From JADCRZ01 sp031399065 (lineage in GTDB: Bacteria > Bacteroidota > Bacteroidia > Chitinophagales > Chitinophagaceae): 64,000 nt of DNA. The position numbers were made by a program, and so were the translations under genes. The stretch is from assembly GCA_031399065.1 (NCBI GenBank), contig JANNOM010000075.1, forward strand, positions 60,255 to 124,254, read 5' to 3'. The notes beneath the pieces were generated by a model, which ran no database searches, had not been told where the DNA came from, and saw only the letters and a program-made list of their open reading frames with translations. Numbering within the stretch: position 1 is the first letter of the stretch; each line of letters opens with the position of its first letter. Positions 41,605 to 50,851 of the stretch are shown here, piece by piece.

Positions 41605-43141
41605 TGCTATCCAGGTATTTCTCGTGAATCACCTGGCTCATGGTTTTATTGTACACTTTACTTTCTACCCACGATATGATATCCAGGTAAGCAAAGGCGC
41701 GGGTCTCAAAGCGATTCTTCTCCAGGTGTTTTATTTTATGGAGAAATTTTTCCAGTTCAGGTTTCAGTTTATGGCGGGATACATGGAAGGAATTCCGCAG
41801 AAATTTAAACATCTCTTCCTCTATCACCGTCAGGTTTTCCCTTTTGGCGAAAAAGCGATATACCGATTTGGTGAGGTATTCCATCAATTCATAATTACCG
41901 AGCTCGAAATGAGCCATCAGGTGCAGCAGCCGGGCATAACACTGCAGATCGTTGCGCATGTCGATACTGTCATTGATGATCTTTTGCAGGTAGTCGATAG
42001 ACGTTTCATAGTCGCCGCTCCCGAAGTGCAGGGTGGCTATTTTGTAATTGAGTACCATTACCCGGTGCGTATCGATAAAGAGATCATATTCTACCAGCTT
42101 TTCTTCGATACCGGGTACCAGCGAAAGCCCCTCCTTAAACGTGCCTATCATAAAGTGCTGGTTGATCTTGGCACTGGTGATGTATATGAAGGCCTGTATG
42201 CGAAAGCTGTCATGATCCTGCACCCGCTCCGTTTGGGCAAATGTTTCAAACTGCCGGAGCACCACACCGAACTGCCGGAAGTTGCGAAGGTCGAAATTGG
42301 CATTCAAAAGGTTATGCAGTCCTTTAATATAATGACCGGTTTCTACCCGTATCATCAGCGGCTGGTCGTCGAACATATTAACCCATTTCTGCGTGTAGCG
42401 ATAATACATGAGAAAATCTTGCCGTATAAAGGCGTACCAGCAATAACTCTGGTACAGGTACAGCTTTTCGTAGAAGCCAGTTTGTTCCTGGGCATTTTCC
42501 GGCAGACTGTTCTTCAGAAACGCTCTTACGCCCACTTCGTCTTTTTCGTTACGGGCATGACCATGCCGTATATACCAGCTATAGAGTTGGAGGGCCAGGT
42601 TCGAGAGCCGGGTCACCATACTTATTTTGTTGCTCACTTCCACGGCTTCTGCTGCCAGTTGCTCCGCTCTTTGCTGCATACTGCGGGTAATATGGAGGGT
42701 CTCGATTCTTTTTTCCAGGGTAATCAACTGGGCCAGCAGGTTAATCTTCTGGTTGTTGCGGGCGGTTTCCTTCGCGCGGTCGAGTATTTTCAGGCTTTGC
42801 TGGAAAAGGCCTTTTTTATACAGGATATGGGCATAATCAAATTGCTCGTTTAGTTGCAGATCGATGCTGTCGGCACTTTTCAGGAGCCGCAGGCTGGCCA
42901 GTATCTGTTTGTATAAATGGGTTTTGAGATTGGATAGTTGGGGCTTCTGGATGCCGGTGAGTTTTTTGAGCAGTAGTTTTTCGTCGTAGTCGTTCAGTTT
43001 GTCCAGGGCGTCGAACAATTGTACTATCTTAAGGTCTTCTTTTGCCGAACTACGGGTGATATAAAGCTTGAAATGTCTCTTTTCTGACTTCTCCAGCGAG
43101 TGAATCAACTGAAATAATATATCTGAAAACCGGTTGGGCAT
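41588..43141 (-). CDS. Conserved hypothetical helical protein, paralogue 2
   Basis: A 517-residue paralogue of the protein at 38275-39828, identical in length and about 60% identical by eye (FQLIHSLEKSEKRHFKLYITR at the start, LFDALDKLNDYDEK). It is soluble, helical and lacks a signal peptide. The two genes face each other across the beta-helix gene. At DNA level they have diverged considerably, so the duplication is old. Function unknown. Confidence 0.8.
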   Translation of the reverse strand: MPNRFSDILFQLIHSLEKSEKRHFKLYITRSSAKEDLKIVQLFDALDKLNDYDEKLLLKKLTGIQKPQLSNLKTHLYKQILASLRLLKSADSIDLQLNEQFDYAHILYKKGLFQQSLKILDRAKETARNNQKINLLAQLITLEKRIETLHITRSMQQRAEQLAAEAVEVSNKISMVTRLSNLALQLYSWYIRHGHARNEKDEVGVRAFLKNSLPENAQEQTGFYEKLYLYQSYCWYAFIRQDFLMYYRYTQKWVNMFDDQPLMIRVETGHYIKGLHNLLNANFDLRNFRQFGVVLRQFETFAQTERVQDHDSFRIQAFIYITSAKINQHFMIGTFKEGLSLVPGIEEKLVEYDLFIDTHRVMVLNYKIATLHFGSGDYETSIDYLQKIINDSIDMRNDLQCYARLLHLMAHFELGNYELMEYLTKSVYRFFAKRENLTVIEEEMFKFLRNSFHVSRHKLKPELEKFLHKIKHLEKNRFETRAFAYLDIISWVESKVYNKTMSQVIHEKYLDSKRRVR

Positions 43142-43591
43142 AATGTTAAAAACCTCCTTAAGCTCAATACCATCAAGGCTCCGCGTAAAGGCAATTCCTT
43201 TTTGGCGTAATTAAATCCCTTCTAAATTGATTCATTTTATATCCGGATCCTGTTTATTTTTGATTCAGAAAACGGGTTAAAGTTCATACGGCAAGCAATC
43301 GTAAAAAATAAGCAGGCAATCGTAGAGGCTCGTAGCAACGCTGAAAAGCTCAGCAAATAAAAAGATAGTACTAAGAGATAATAATAAAAAGATACTTATC
43401 TATTTTCATATGGCAAGCAATCGTTAGCGCCCTCTGTTTCTACATGGGGCTTTTTCGTGCCCGCAAGCTACATAAAGTAATTTATTAAACAAATAAATTT
43501 TAACAATTTATTTTTAGAGGGAATAGGCGTTAAAGCGCCGGTACCCATGACAGGTGTAAACAAAACTCTTCTTAACTTGCCGCTAAAAAAA
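43142..43591. other. Intergenic region with short repeats
   Basis: Lies between two divergent genes. It carries GGCAAGCAATCGT at 43290-43302 and 43412-43424, a shorter copy (GGCAATCGT) at 43315-43323, and AATAAAAAGATA at two places (about 43366 and 43383). No promoter with a clear TAnnTTTG motif and no coding frame were found. Confidence 0.5.
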
Positions 43592-44134
43592 ATGTTTACT
43601 GATCCCCGTTATCCCATAGGCCTATTGAGCGAACAACCTTTTACAGGGAAAGAGCCGTACTCGGATGATATTAAGGCCACCGCCCTCGAACAGATCAAAA
43701 ACCTTCCCCAATCGCTGGAAATGTCGGTACAGCATCTCGATGCCGCGCAGTTGCATACGCCGTACCGCCCGGGCGGTTGGACCATCCACCAACTGGTGCA
43801 TCACGTGGCCGATAGTCATATGAACGCTTTCATACGCTTTAAAACAGGGCTTACGGAAAACAATCCAACCATCAAACCGTACGACCAGGATGCCTGGGTA
43901 AATATGGATGATGTAGTACACCTACCCATCAACGTTTCTCTTACATTGATACACTCATTACATGCAAGGTTATATGAAGTACTGAAAAATGTGACGGCGG
44001 AACAGTGGGAAAGAACCGTATATCACCCGGAGCAGCAGAAAACACTTAGCTTATGGAACCTGCTGGCGATCTATTCCTGGCATGGAGGGCACCATACCGC
44101 GCATATTACCAATGCCATCTTTGATAATAAGTAG
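43592..44134 (+). CDS. YfiT/DinB-family putative metal-dependent enzyme
   Basis: A four-helix-bundle protein of the DinB/YfiT (BstA-like) group. Motifs: DPRYPIGLL at the start, YRPGGWTIHQLVHHVADSHMN and WHGGHHTAHI near the C-terminus, giving the three histidines of the family metal site. B. subtilis YfiT is 178 residues; the Met at 43592 gives 180 residues and has an A-rich upstream, so I prefer it to the ATG at 43547, which would add 15 residues with no similarity. The family includes thiol (bacillithiol) transferases and hydrolases; the substrate here is not known. Confidence 0.85.
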   Translation: MFTDPRYPIGLLSEQPFTGKEPYSDDIKATALEQIKNLPQSLEMSVQHLDAAQLHTPYRPGGWTIHQLVHHVADSHMNAFIRFKTGLTENNPTIKPYDQDAWVNMDDVVHLPINVSLTLIHSLHARLYEVLKNVTAEQWERTVYHPEQQKTLSLWNLLAIYSWHGGHHTAHITNAIFDNK

Positions 44135-44140
44135 CCTTTT

Positions 44141-44166
44141 AAGCGGGCTTAATAAACGTGCCGCTT
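44141..44166. terminator. Weak hairpin between convergent genes
   Basis: AAGCGG (44141-44146) pairs with CCGCTT (44161-44166) in the short gap between two converging genes. T-runs are poor on both sides. Confidence 0.35.
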
Positions 44167-44186
44167 CGTTTCGACTAATGTAAAAG

Positions 44187-45218
44187 TTATTTAAAGGAAA
44201 AGAAACGGATCTTCCGTTTTAACCGATCGCCCGGTGTAATACGGTAAATGAAATTGAGCCGTACGTTGCCCGTTTGCACCCTGTATCTCCCGGACTCGCC
44301 CCTGCCTTCCTGGGCCGTGTTTACCCAGAGGGCACTTACTCCCCACCGCGCCGTGTTATAGCCTGCAGATGCCCGGTAGGAGATGTTGGGGCCTACCGAT
44401 ACCCTGGATTCGGATTGATTCTGCCGGTACTCCGTGAGCCAGTCAATGGGTAAGGTAACCGTTCCCGCCCCCATGATGTAAAGGTGATTGGAAATAACGA
44501 GCGTATAGGCGTAACCGGCACCCGGACCAATATCTATTTTGCGGACGGAATAGATTCCCCGTTGTGAAAAATCGTCCTGCAACAGGCCGGGTACTACGGA
44601 GCTATCAGCATTCATCCTACTGTAAAAGACCTCCGCCCCCAGCAATATACTGCCGGCTGATTTTTGCTGCCATTCATTTTGCTGCATGGCCGCCCGGAAG
44701 GAGTATTTTTTCCAGTTTAACACCCTGTAAGCAGATACGCCCAGGTGAAAAATCTTCATGTCCTGTCGCTGGTAATATCCATTCTCCAGACCGGTGCCGG
44801 TGCCTTCGGGGAAAAGATAATACCCGCGGTAACGGTTGGCCAGCACGTCCACTATCAGTTTGGAAGTGTATATATGCGATTGAAGATCAAGGTATTTCGT
44901 TTTTATTTTGGATTCATCGCCGGTATTCAGCAGGGGGAAACTGAATGCAAGATTAAGTGTAAACCATCCGTATGTGACACCCAGCCCCATGTTCAGATTG
45001 GTATTGGGCCGGTACTGAAGGGTGTTGTCCTGCCCTTTTCCGGATATCCGGTAACTGGTATACTTCTGCGAAAAAAAATACCGGGTAGTGAGTTTGTCGG
45101 TGTAAGAAAGGTAATACGAGGTGTCCTGCGGCTGCTCCATCGTTTCCTGGCCCGATGCTACGGTGCTGTAACAAACTGATCCCGCCATCCCCACTAACAT
45201 CAGCATGGTATTATTCAT
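44187..45218 (-). CDS. DUF4421-like outer-membrane protein
   Basis: A 343-residue protein with a signal peptide (about 1-23, cleavage near SGQ|ETM). The body has alternating strands with many aromatic residues, consistent with a beta-barrel. FFSQKYTSYRI, YRPNTNLNMGLGVTYGW and YLDLQSHIY fit the DUF4421 family of Bacteroidota. Function is unknown. It is divergent from the M1 peptidase gene, 175 bp away. Confidence 0.7.
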   Translation of the reverse strand: MNNTMLMLVGMAGSVCYSTVASGQETMEQPQDTSYYLSYTDKLTTRYFFSQKYTSYRISGKGQDNTLQYRPNTNLNMGLGVTYGWFTLNLAFSFPLLNTGDESKIKTKYLDLQSHIYTSKLIVDVLANRYRGYYLFPEGTGTGLENGYYQRQDMKIFHLGVSAYRVLNWKKYSFRAAMQQNEWQQKSAGSILLGAEVFYSRMNADSSVVPGLLQDDFSQRGIYSVRKIDIGPGAGYAYTLVISNHLYIMGAGTVTLPIDWLTEYRQNQSESRVSVGPNISYRASAGYNTARWGVSALWVNTAQEGRGESGRYRVQTGNVRLNFIYRITPGDRLKRKIRFFSFK

Positions 45219-45351
45219 GTATGTATACCTATAAATAATTGTACCATATGCCTCGACGTTTATTATTTGCCTCTCATAAAGAAATAATCCCGTTTAATGT
45301 AAAAATTGCCCCGTTAGCCACCTGCCGCAGACCATTTTAGTTTCTGCACCT

Positions 45352-45359
45352 TATCTTTA
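45352..45359 (+). promoter_or_regulatory. -7 element upstream of the M1 peptidase
   Basis: TATCTTTA differs from TAnnTTTG only in the last base. No good -33 TTG is seen at the right distance. The predicted start would lie about 27 nt before the ATG. Confidence 0.4.
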
Positions 45360-45393
45360 CGCCCACCCGATCTGTCCACTAAAAAAACTATAC

Positions 45394-47361
45394 ATGAAAA
45401 ATGTACGCTTGTTATTATGCTGCTCGCTGGTAGCTGCAGGCCCGGTGTACCTGGCAGCGCAAACGGCTGGCAAAGCCGATCCCTCTCCGGTATCGAGGTT
45501 TAACCAGCACGAGGCTTTCGCTCCCTTTTTTTACCCCACTTATGGCGATGAAATACGCGCCGCCGATGGCACACCCGGCCCCAGGTACTGGCAAAACCAG
45601 GTGGATTATAAAATAGATGTTACGCTCGATGATTCGCTGCATACTATCAACGGCGGTGTACAGATAAAATATACGAACAGGAGTCCTCAAAGCCTACCCT
45701 TCGTATGGCTGCAGCTCGATCAGAATATTTATAATACCGCTTCCCGGGGAGTGGCTACCACCGCCATCACCGGCGGTCGCTGGGCTAACAGGGGCACCTT
45801 TAACGGGGGCTATGGTATCGAGTCGGTAGTGCTTGTGATGGGTGGCAAAGAAGTAAAAGCCAGTTATACCATTCACGATACCCGTATGAAGATTAATCTG
45901 CCGGTACCTATCAAGGCCGTAAATGGCAGTGCCCAGTTCAGGATCAATTACCGGTTTACAGTTCCCGAATACGGTACCGACCGCATGGGGCGACTATTAA
46001 CCCAGAACGGCTGGATATACGAGATAGCCCAATGGTACCCGCGTATGTGCGTGTACGATAACGTTAATGGGTGGAACACGCTTCCGTACCTCGGTCAGGG
46101 CGAGTTCTACCTCGAATACGGGAACATCGAGTACAGTGTAAATACGCCTGCCGGACATATAGTGGTGGGCTCCGGCGAATTGCAAAACCCTTCTGAAGTA
46201 CTGACGCCCATCCAGGTAAAACGATATGCCCAGGCAAAAGCAAGCGATGCCACCGTGATGCTGCGTACGGAAACGGAAGTGAAAGACCCGGCCAGCCGGC
46301 CCGCTAAAAGCAGGCTCACCTGGAAGTTCAAATGCCTCAATACCCGCGATGTGGCCTGGGCTTCTTCCAAAGCATTTGTATGGGATGCTGCAAGACTTAA
46401 TCTTCCGAATGGCAAAAAAGCACTCGCCATGTCCGTGTACCCGGTGGAAAGTGCCACCGATAAGGCCTGGAAACGATCCACTGAATTTGTAAAAGGATCG
46501 GTGGAGTTTTATTCAAAATATTTATATCCCTATAGTTATCCTGTGGCTACCAATGTGGCCGGTATAGTAGGGGGTATGGAGTACCCGGGTATCGTATTCT
46601 GTTCCTCCCGCGCTTCCGCAGGCGGTTTATGGGGCGTTACCTCTCATGAGTTTGGGCATAATTGGTTCCCGATGGTGGTGGGTAGCGATGAACGACAGTT
46701 TCCGTGGATGGACGAAGGGTTCAACACCTTCATCAATACACTGGCCGACCGCGACTTCAATAATGGCGAATTTAACCGGGAACTTAAAGTACAGCAATCG
46801 TCCGCAGGTATGTTTGCCGACACTACGGAGGGCATCATGACTATACCCGACGTGCAGTTGCAGCGCAACCTGGGCAACCTGGCTTATGGCAAGCCCGGGC
46901 TCGGACTGCGCATTCTCCGCGAATCCGTATTAGGCCCGGAGCGCTTCGACAGTGCCCTCAGCTATTACGTACACCAATGGGCTTTCAAGCACCCGACTCC
47001 TTACGATTTCTTTCATTGCATAGAGAACCATTCCGGTGAAACGCTCGACTGGTTCTGGAGAGGCTGGTTCCTGAACTTGTGGAAAACAGATATTGCGGTA
47101 ACTAATGTAGCCTATACCGAAGGAAAAGGCAGCATTATCACCCTTGTAAACATGGACAAAATGCCGATGCCCGTAACCATCGAAGTAACGGAAACCGGCG
47201 GCAAAACGGCGCGTATCAGTCTGCCCGTAGAGATATGGCATAATGGTGCCACCTGGCGGTTCGCCTATAATTCTACCAGCCGGCTTTCAAAAGTGGTGCT
47301 GGACCCCGATATGGCTTTACCGGATATGAATGTTAAGAACAATACCTGGACAGGACAGTAA
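45394..47361 (+). CDS. M1-family metallopeptidase
   Basis: A secreted zinc aminopeptidase of 655 residues. Signal peptide about 1-21 (LLLCCSLVAAGPVYLAAQ). Zinc ligands are H418, H422 (HEFGH) and E441 (MDEGF, the correct 19 residues after H422). The usual GAMEN substrate motif is GGMEY here (about 394). The N-terminal beta domain (YKIDVTLDDSLHTINGGVQIKY) matches the M1 saddle domain. The C-terminus lacks a T9SS sorting domain and the helical ERAP-like domain is short. Likely periplasmic or surface; substrate unknown. Confidence 0.9.
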   Translation: MKNVRLLLCCSLVAAGPVYLAAQTAGKADPSPVSRFNQHEAFAPFFYPTYGDEIRAADGTPGPRYWQNQVDYKIDVTLDDSLHTINGGVQIKYTNRSPQSLPFVWLQLDQNIYNTASRGVATTAITGGRWANRGTFNGGYGIESVVLVMGGKEVKASYTIHDTRMKINLPVPIKAVNGSAQFRINYRFTVPEYGTDRMGRLLTQNGWIYEIAQWYPRMCVYDNVNGWNTLPYLGQGEFYLEYGNIEYSVNTPAGHIVVGSGELQNPSEVLTPIQVKRYAQAKASDATVMLRTETEVKDPASRPAKSRLTWKFKCLNTRDVAWASSKAFVWDAARLNLPNGKKALAMSVYPVESATDKAWKRSTEFVKGSVEFYSKYLYPYSYPVATNVAGIVGGMEYPGIVFCSSRASAGGLWGVTSHEFGHNWFPMVVGSDERQFPWMDEGFNTFINTLADRDFNNGEFNRELKVQQSSAGMFADTTEGIMTIPDVQLQRNLGNLAYGKPGLGLRILRESVLGPERFDSALSYYVHQWAFKHPTPYDFFHCIENHSGETLDWFWRGWFLNLWKTDIAVTNVAYTEGKGSIITLVNMDKMPMPVTIEVTETGGKTARISLPVEIWHNGATWRFAYNSTSRLSKVVLDPDMALPDMNVKNNTWTGQ

Positions 47362-47383
47362 ACATATCTTACAGTGTGTTTTT

Positions 47384-47418
47384 AAGCGGTATATCTTCCA
47401 AAATATACCGCTTTTTTT
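47384..47418 (+). terminator. Terminator after the M1 peptidase
   Basis: AAGCGGTATAT (47384-47394), 8-nt loop and ATATACCGCTT (47403-47413) form a perfect 11-bp stem followed by a run of seven Ts. Confidence 0.92.
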
Positions 47419-47460
47419 AGTAATTACATTGTGATAAAGATTAGCAAAATATTTATCATC

Positions 47461-47557
47461 TTAAGGTCATCCTAAGGTATTAGTAAGGTTTTCGTCAGCT
47501 TTTTTATACTTTAATAGTATAATAACCCTAAGATAACCTTAGGATTACCTTACTTAA
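47461..47557. promoter_or_regulatory. Triple TAAGGT arrays in inverted orientation
   Basis: TAAGGT starts at 47462, 47473 and 47484 (period 11). On the opposite strand the same word occurs at 47547-47552 and 47536-47541, and as TAGGGT at 47525-47530, also at period 11. The two arms are imperfectly complementary over about 29 bp. Between them is a TATACT/AGTATA stem (47505-47521). Seven-bp repeats spaced by 4 bp are the layout of OmpR/PhoB-family response-regulator sites. The downstream gene is the broken ATPase/nuclease. Confidence 0.6.
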
Positions 47558-47652
47558 TTACATCTGGTATAAAGGAAATACAGTTGAAAGGTAGGTTAAC
47601 CGCCAGTTCAATGGAAGAAACCTTTTGTATGAATTTCATTAGTTTTGTCTCT

Positions 47653-49189
47653 ATGCGAAAATATCCGATTGGTATACAGGATTTCAGGAAAATAAGGGAA
47701 GACAATTTTTTTTATGTCGATAAAACCCGCCTTATCCATTCCCTGATCGAATCGGGCAGTTATTATTTTCTGAGTCGGCCCAGGCGGTTCGGGAAGTCGC
47801 TGTTATTGTCCACAATCAAGGAGATATTTAGCGGAAGCAAAGAGTTGTTCAAAGGATTATGGATTGAAGATAATCGGGATTGGGAAAAGAAACATCCGGT
47901 AATACATTTCAAATTCAGCCAGATACCGTATCAGCAAATCGGCTTAGAAGGTGCTATCCATAACGAACTGGACAATATCGCCTCTGATTTTAAGATAAGT
48001 TTGACCAAGGAAAACATTAAAGAAAAGTTTACAGAGCTGATCCGCAAACTAGCCATCGACGAACGGGTGGTAATATTGATAGACGAATACGATAAACCAA
48101 TTATCGACTACCTGGATGATATTCCAAAGGCAGAAGAAAACCGATCTGTATTTAAAGGGTTTTATTCCGTTTTAAAAGATGCGGACGAATATATCCGGTT
48201 ATTGATAGTAACCGGTGTAAGCAGGTTTAGTAAAGTAAGCATCTTCTCCGATCTTAATAACCTGGAAGATATTTCGATATCTGAAACAATGAATGATCTC
48301 ACGGGGATAACCCAGGTTGAACTGGAGACAAATTTTGAACAGGAACTTAAGGCACTGGCTGCAAAAGAAGGGATAACAGAAATCGAAACACTGGACGAGG
48401 TAAAACGATGGTATAACGGTTATTCCTGGGGGGGAATAAATACCCTTTATAATCCCTTCTCGTTATTGTCTCTTATGAAACAATTAAGATTTGATAATTT
48501 CTGGTTTCATACGGGAACCCCTACGTTTTTAGTTAAGACACTTAAAAAAAGAGGTGAATTCCTTTTTGATGATATACGCGTGAGTAGTAACTCGCTCGGT
48601 AATTTTGATATAAATAACCCTGTGTCAGCACCGCTTCTGTTTCAAACGGGGTTATCTCACCATTAAAAAATATGATCGTAAATCAGGCTTGTACAAATTA
48701 GGATATCCTAACAAGGAAGTAGAAGATAGTTTAAAGGATGCCCTGTTAAGTGGCTACCGGCATATATTTCCCGGCGATTCTATGGCTATAACGAATGACC
48801 TCGGAGAAGCGCTGAACAATAATGACATACCTAAAATGTTACTGGCACTGGATACTATTATTGGCTCCATTCCTTATGAACATTGGAAAGCAGATAGCGA
48901 ATCTGTTTTTCATATCATCATTCATTTGTCTTTCACCAGGTTGGGAATCGATGTTCAAAGCGAAGCACACAGTTCTAACGGCCGGTGCGATGTAGTAGTG
49001 AAAACCGCTACCCATATTTATGCTATAGAGCTAAAGTTAAATGCAAGCTCTCAGAAAGCACTGGATCAGATATTCGAAAAAAATTATCTGAGACCCTATC
49101 AATCGGATAAAAGAAAAAAACGGGCGATTGGCATTAACTTTTCTTCTGAAAAAAGGGCTGTGCAGGATTACCTGGTAAAGGAAGTGTAG
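47653..49189 (+). pseudogene. Frameshifted AAA-ATPase-like / PD-(D/E)XK nuclease protein
   Basis: A protein of the AAA-ATPase-like (PF09820-type) plus PD-(D/E)XK (PF08011-type) family, broken by a one-base insertion. The first part (frame open to 48666) begins MRKYPIGIQDFRKIRE, with YVDKT, the Walker A-like SRPRRFGKSLLLST and the Walker B-like VVILIDEYDKPI. An extra T at about 48652-48653 shifts the frame; removing it restores GYLTIKKYDRKSGLYKLGYP and continues in frame to 49189. The second part contains the nuclease residues (RCDVVVKTATHIYAIELKLN). The ATG at 47584 would add 23 unrelated residues. A sequencing error is possible; both halves otherwise look well preserved. Confidence 0.82.
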
Positions 49190-49265
49190 TTTTATGCCGG
49201 TATCGGGATTAAATGTTACTTATAAACACAGCCGATACTCAGCAAACCTACACTGCAGTGCACTT

Positions 49266-50462
49266 TTATTGCTTTACGATCTTAAACGTCTGGCCGGTAT
49301 TGTCGGATGCATTGTGCAGTTGTACCAGTAGTATACCTTTAATATTTGTCCGGGTAAGATCTATACTTATCAGTTGGGCACCGCTGTTTAGTCTTGTCGT
49401 AGCGGACAATACCGCCTTGCCATCAAGGGAAGATACGGTATACGTATAAGTGGCTGCCTTGTCGCTGGTGATACGCAGGTTCACATAATCGGTGGACGGA
49501 TTAGGGAAACAGCTTACGGTAATATCAGCGGCAGAAATATCTACTTTTTTTATGGTTGAATAAGTATAGGAACCATCCAGATCCAGCATTTTTAAACGGT
49601 AGTAACCGTAAGGCTTAAGCGGTGTGCTGTCGGTTGAATGATACTTGTTGGTACTGTTAAAAGAGTTCACTGCTTTTACTGTCTTTACCGGGTAGAAGTT
49701 GGTGCCATCAATAGAACGCTCGATTACAAAACCGGATACATCTACTTCCTGGGTAGTAGACCAGTTGATGGTTGCATAAGAACCTTTTGGGGCTGCCGTG
49801 AAAGATACCAGTTTCAGCGGCAGTACAGCCGCTGCGGGTATAGCCTGTACCAGCAGGTTATCGAATATGGTAATACTGCTGGCCGCCCCGTCCGCATTGG
49901 CACCTACTGTTACATTGCCGGCACCGGTCCAGTATAACGCCGTTCCGGCAGTACCGTTATAGGTATAAACGACAGTACCGTCAACAGAGATAACAGCCGT
50001 ACCCATGTTTTGATCATAACGAAAACGGTAGCTATGAAACAGGTGGTCGTTTGCAACATCCCGTATATTCCCGGAAGCGATAGCGGTAAAGCCGGCACCA
50101 TTTACAAGGGGGAAACTCGCACGAAGTTTACCTCCGGCCATCCCGAATACGAAATTGCTGCGGGTATAAAAATCCGCTTCACTTTCCTCCCGGCGAAAGT
50201 CGATAGAGATATCGATGCCGCTCACGTTAAAGTTACTGCCCGGTAATACCAGGTTGATATTCTGACGGTCAGGACCCGCATTTAAACCGTTGCCGTTCGT
50301 TCCGTTGGGAGCCGAAGTAGCCGTAGCATATACGGATATAGCATCCGGACCCACTGCTGATTTTGTAACGGGATTTGCGTTCCAGTTGAAACTGCTTATT
50401 ATCTGTGTTTTACCTGTGAAGGTAACCAGGGTTAAAAGTAAAAGGGGTAAAAGTATTTTCAT
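49266..50462 (-). CDS. T9SS-sorted protein with laminin-G-like domain
   Basis: A secreted 398-residue protein from the Met at 50462; the ATG at 50483 would put 7 residues before the signal peptide. Signal: KILLPLLLLTLVTFTGKTQ. The middle (about 60-200, GIDISIDFRREESEADFY, AVISVDGTVVYTYNG) resembles a concanavalin/laminin-G fold. Then a FnIII-like segment (LPLKLVSFTAAPKGSYATIN), common before T9SS tails, and the type A sorting domain (VSCFPNPSTDYVNLRI, LDGKAVLS, GILLVQL, FKIVKQ). It should be displayed on the cell surface; ligand unknown. Confidence 0.85.
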   Translation of the reverse strand: MKILLPLLLLTLVTFTGKTQIISSFNWNANPVTKSAVGPDAISVYATATSAPNGTNGNGLNAGPDRQNINLVLPGSNFNVSGIDISIDFRREESEADFYTRSNFVFGMAGGKLRASFPLVNGAGFTAIASGNIRDVANDHLFHSYRFRYDQNMGTAVISVDGTVVYTYNGTAGTALYWTGAGNVTVGANADGAASSITIFDNLLVQAIPAAAVLPLKLVSFTAAPKGSYATINWSTTQEVDVSGFVIERSIDGTNFYPVKTVKAVNSFNSTNKYHSTDSTPLKPYGYYRLKMLDLDGSYTYSTIKKVDISAADITVSCFPNPSTDYVNLRITSDKAATYTYTVSSLDGKAVLSATTRLNSGAQLISIDLTRTNIKGILLVQLHNASDNTGQTFKIVKQ

Positions 50463-50762
50463 AACGTTCAATTGTGCCAGCATGAATTCAAGTCATGTAC
50501 CATAATATAAGTAGTTGATTTTCAGTATATTGTATTTTTAATATTTCTGGCAACTTCTACTAATGGGAGCTGGGTTCCAAAAAAGGTAATAATCCTGAAA
50601 AGAGATCGGTCGTGTATACGGCATACCGGCATCGGACAGCGGGGGATGGTTTTAATCGGTAATAGGATGGTTAAAAATCTGCCGGGGTCGGTGAAGCGAT
50701 GGAAGAATTGATATAATTCCTTAACTTCGCTGTTCTAATTCACCAAAGAAAAGGAGGTATTC

Positions 50763-50810
50763 ATGCAATCTACAGACTATTCATGGAAACCAACGGTCGG
50801 TATCGCCTGA
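50763..50810 (+). CDS. Micro-ORF MQSTDYSWKPTVGIA with strong Shine-Dalgarno
   Basis: Fifteen codons from ATG 50763 to TGA 50808. AGGAGG ends 5 nt before the ATG, an ideal spacing; genes around it have no such signal, as is normal in Bacteroidota. The last codons and the stop lie in a hairpin, so translation would alter the RNA fold. No amino-acid bias of a classic attenuator is seen. Confidence 0.5.
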   Translation: MQSTDYSWKPTVGIA

Positions 50811-50851
50811 CCGGGTTGATCCAAAAAAATATCTGGTGACGCCAGGCGTCA

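Noticed and set aside
43290..43424. CRISPR-like array
   Set aside because: Only two full copies and one partial copy of a 13-bp word, irregular spacing, no cas genes.
48689..49189. The nuclease half as an independent gene starting at TTG
   Set aside because: It continues the broken upstream frame exactly after a one-base shift, so it is the second half of one gene.
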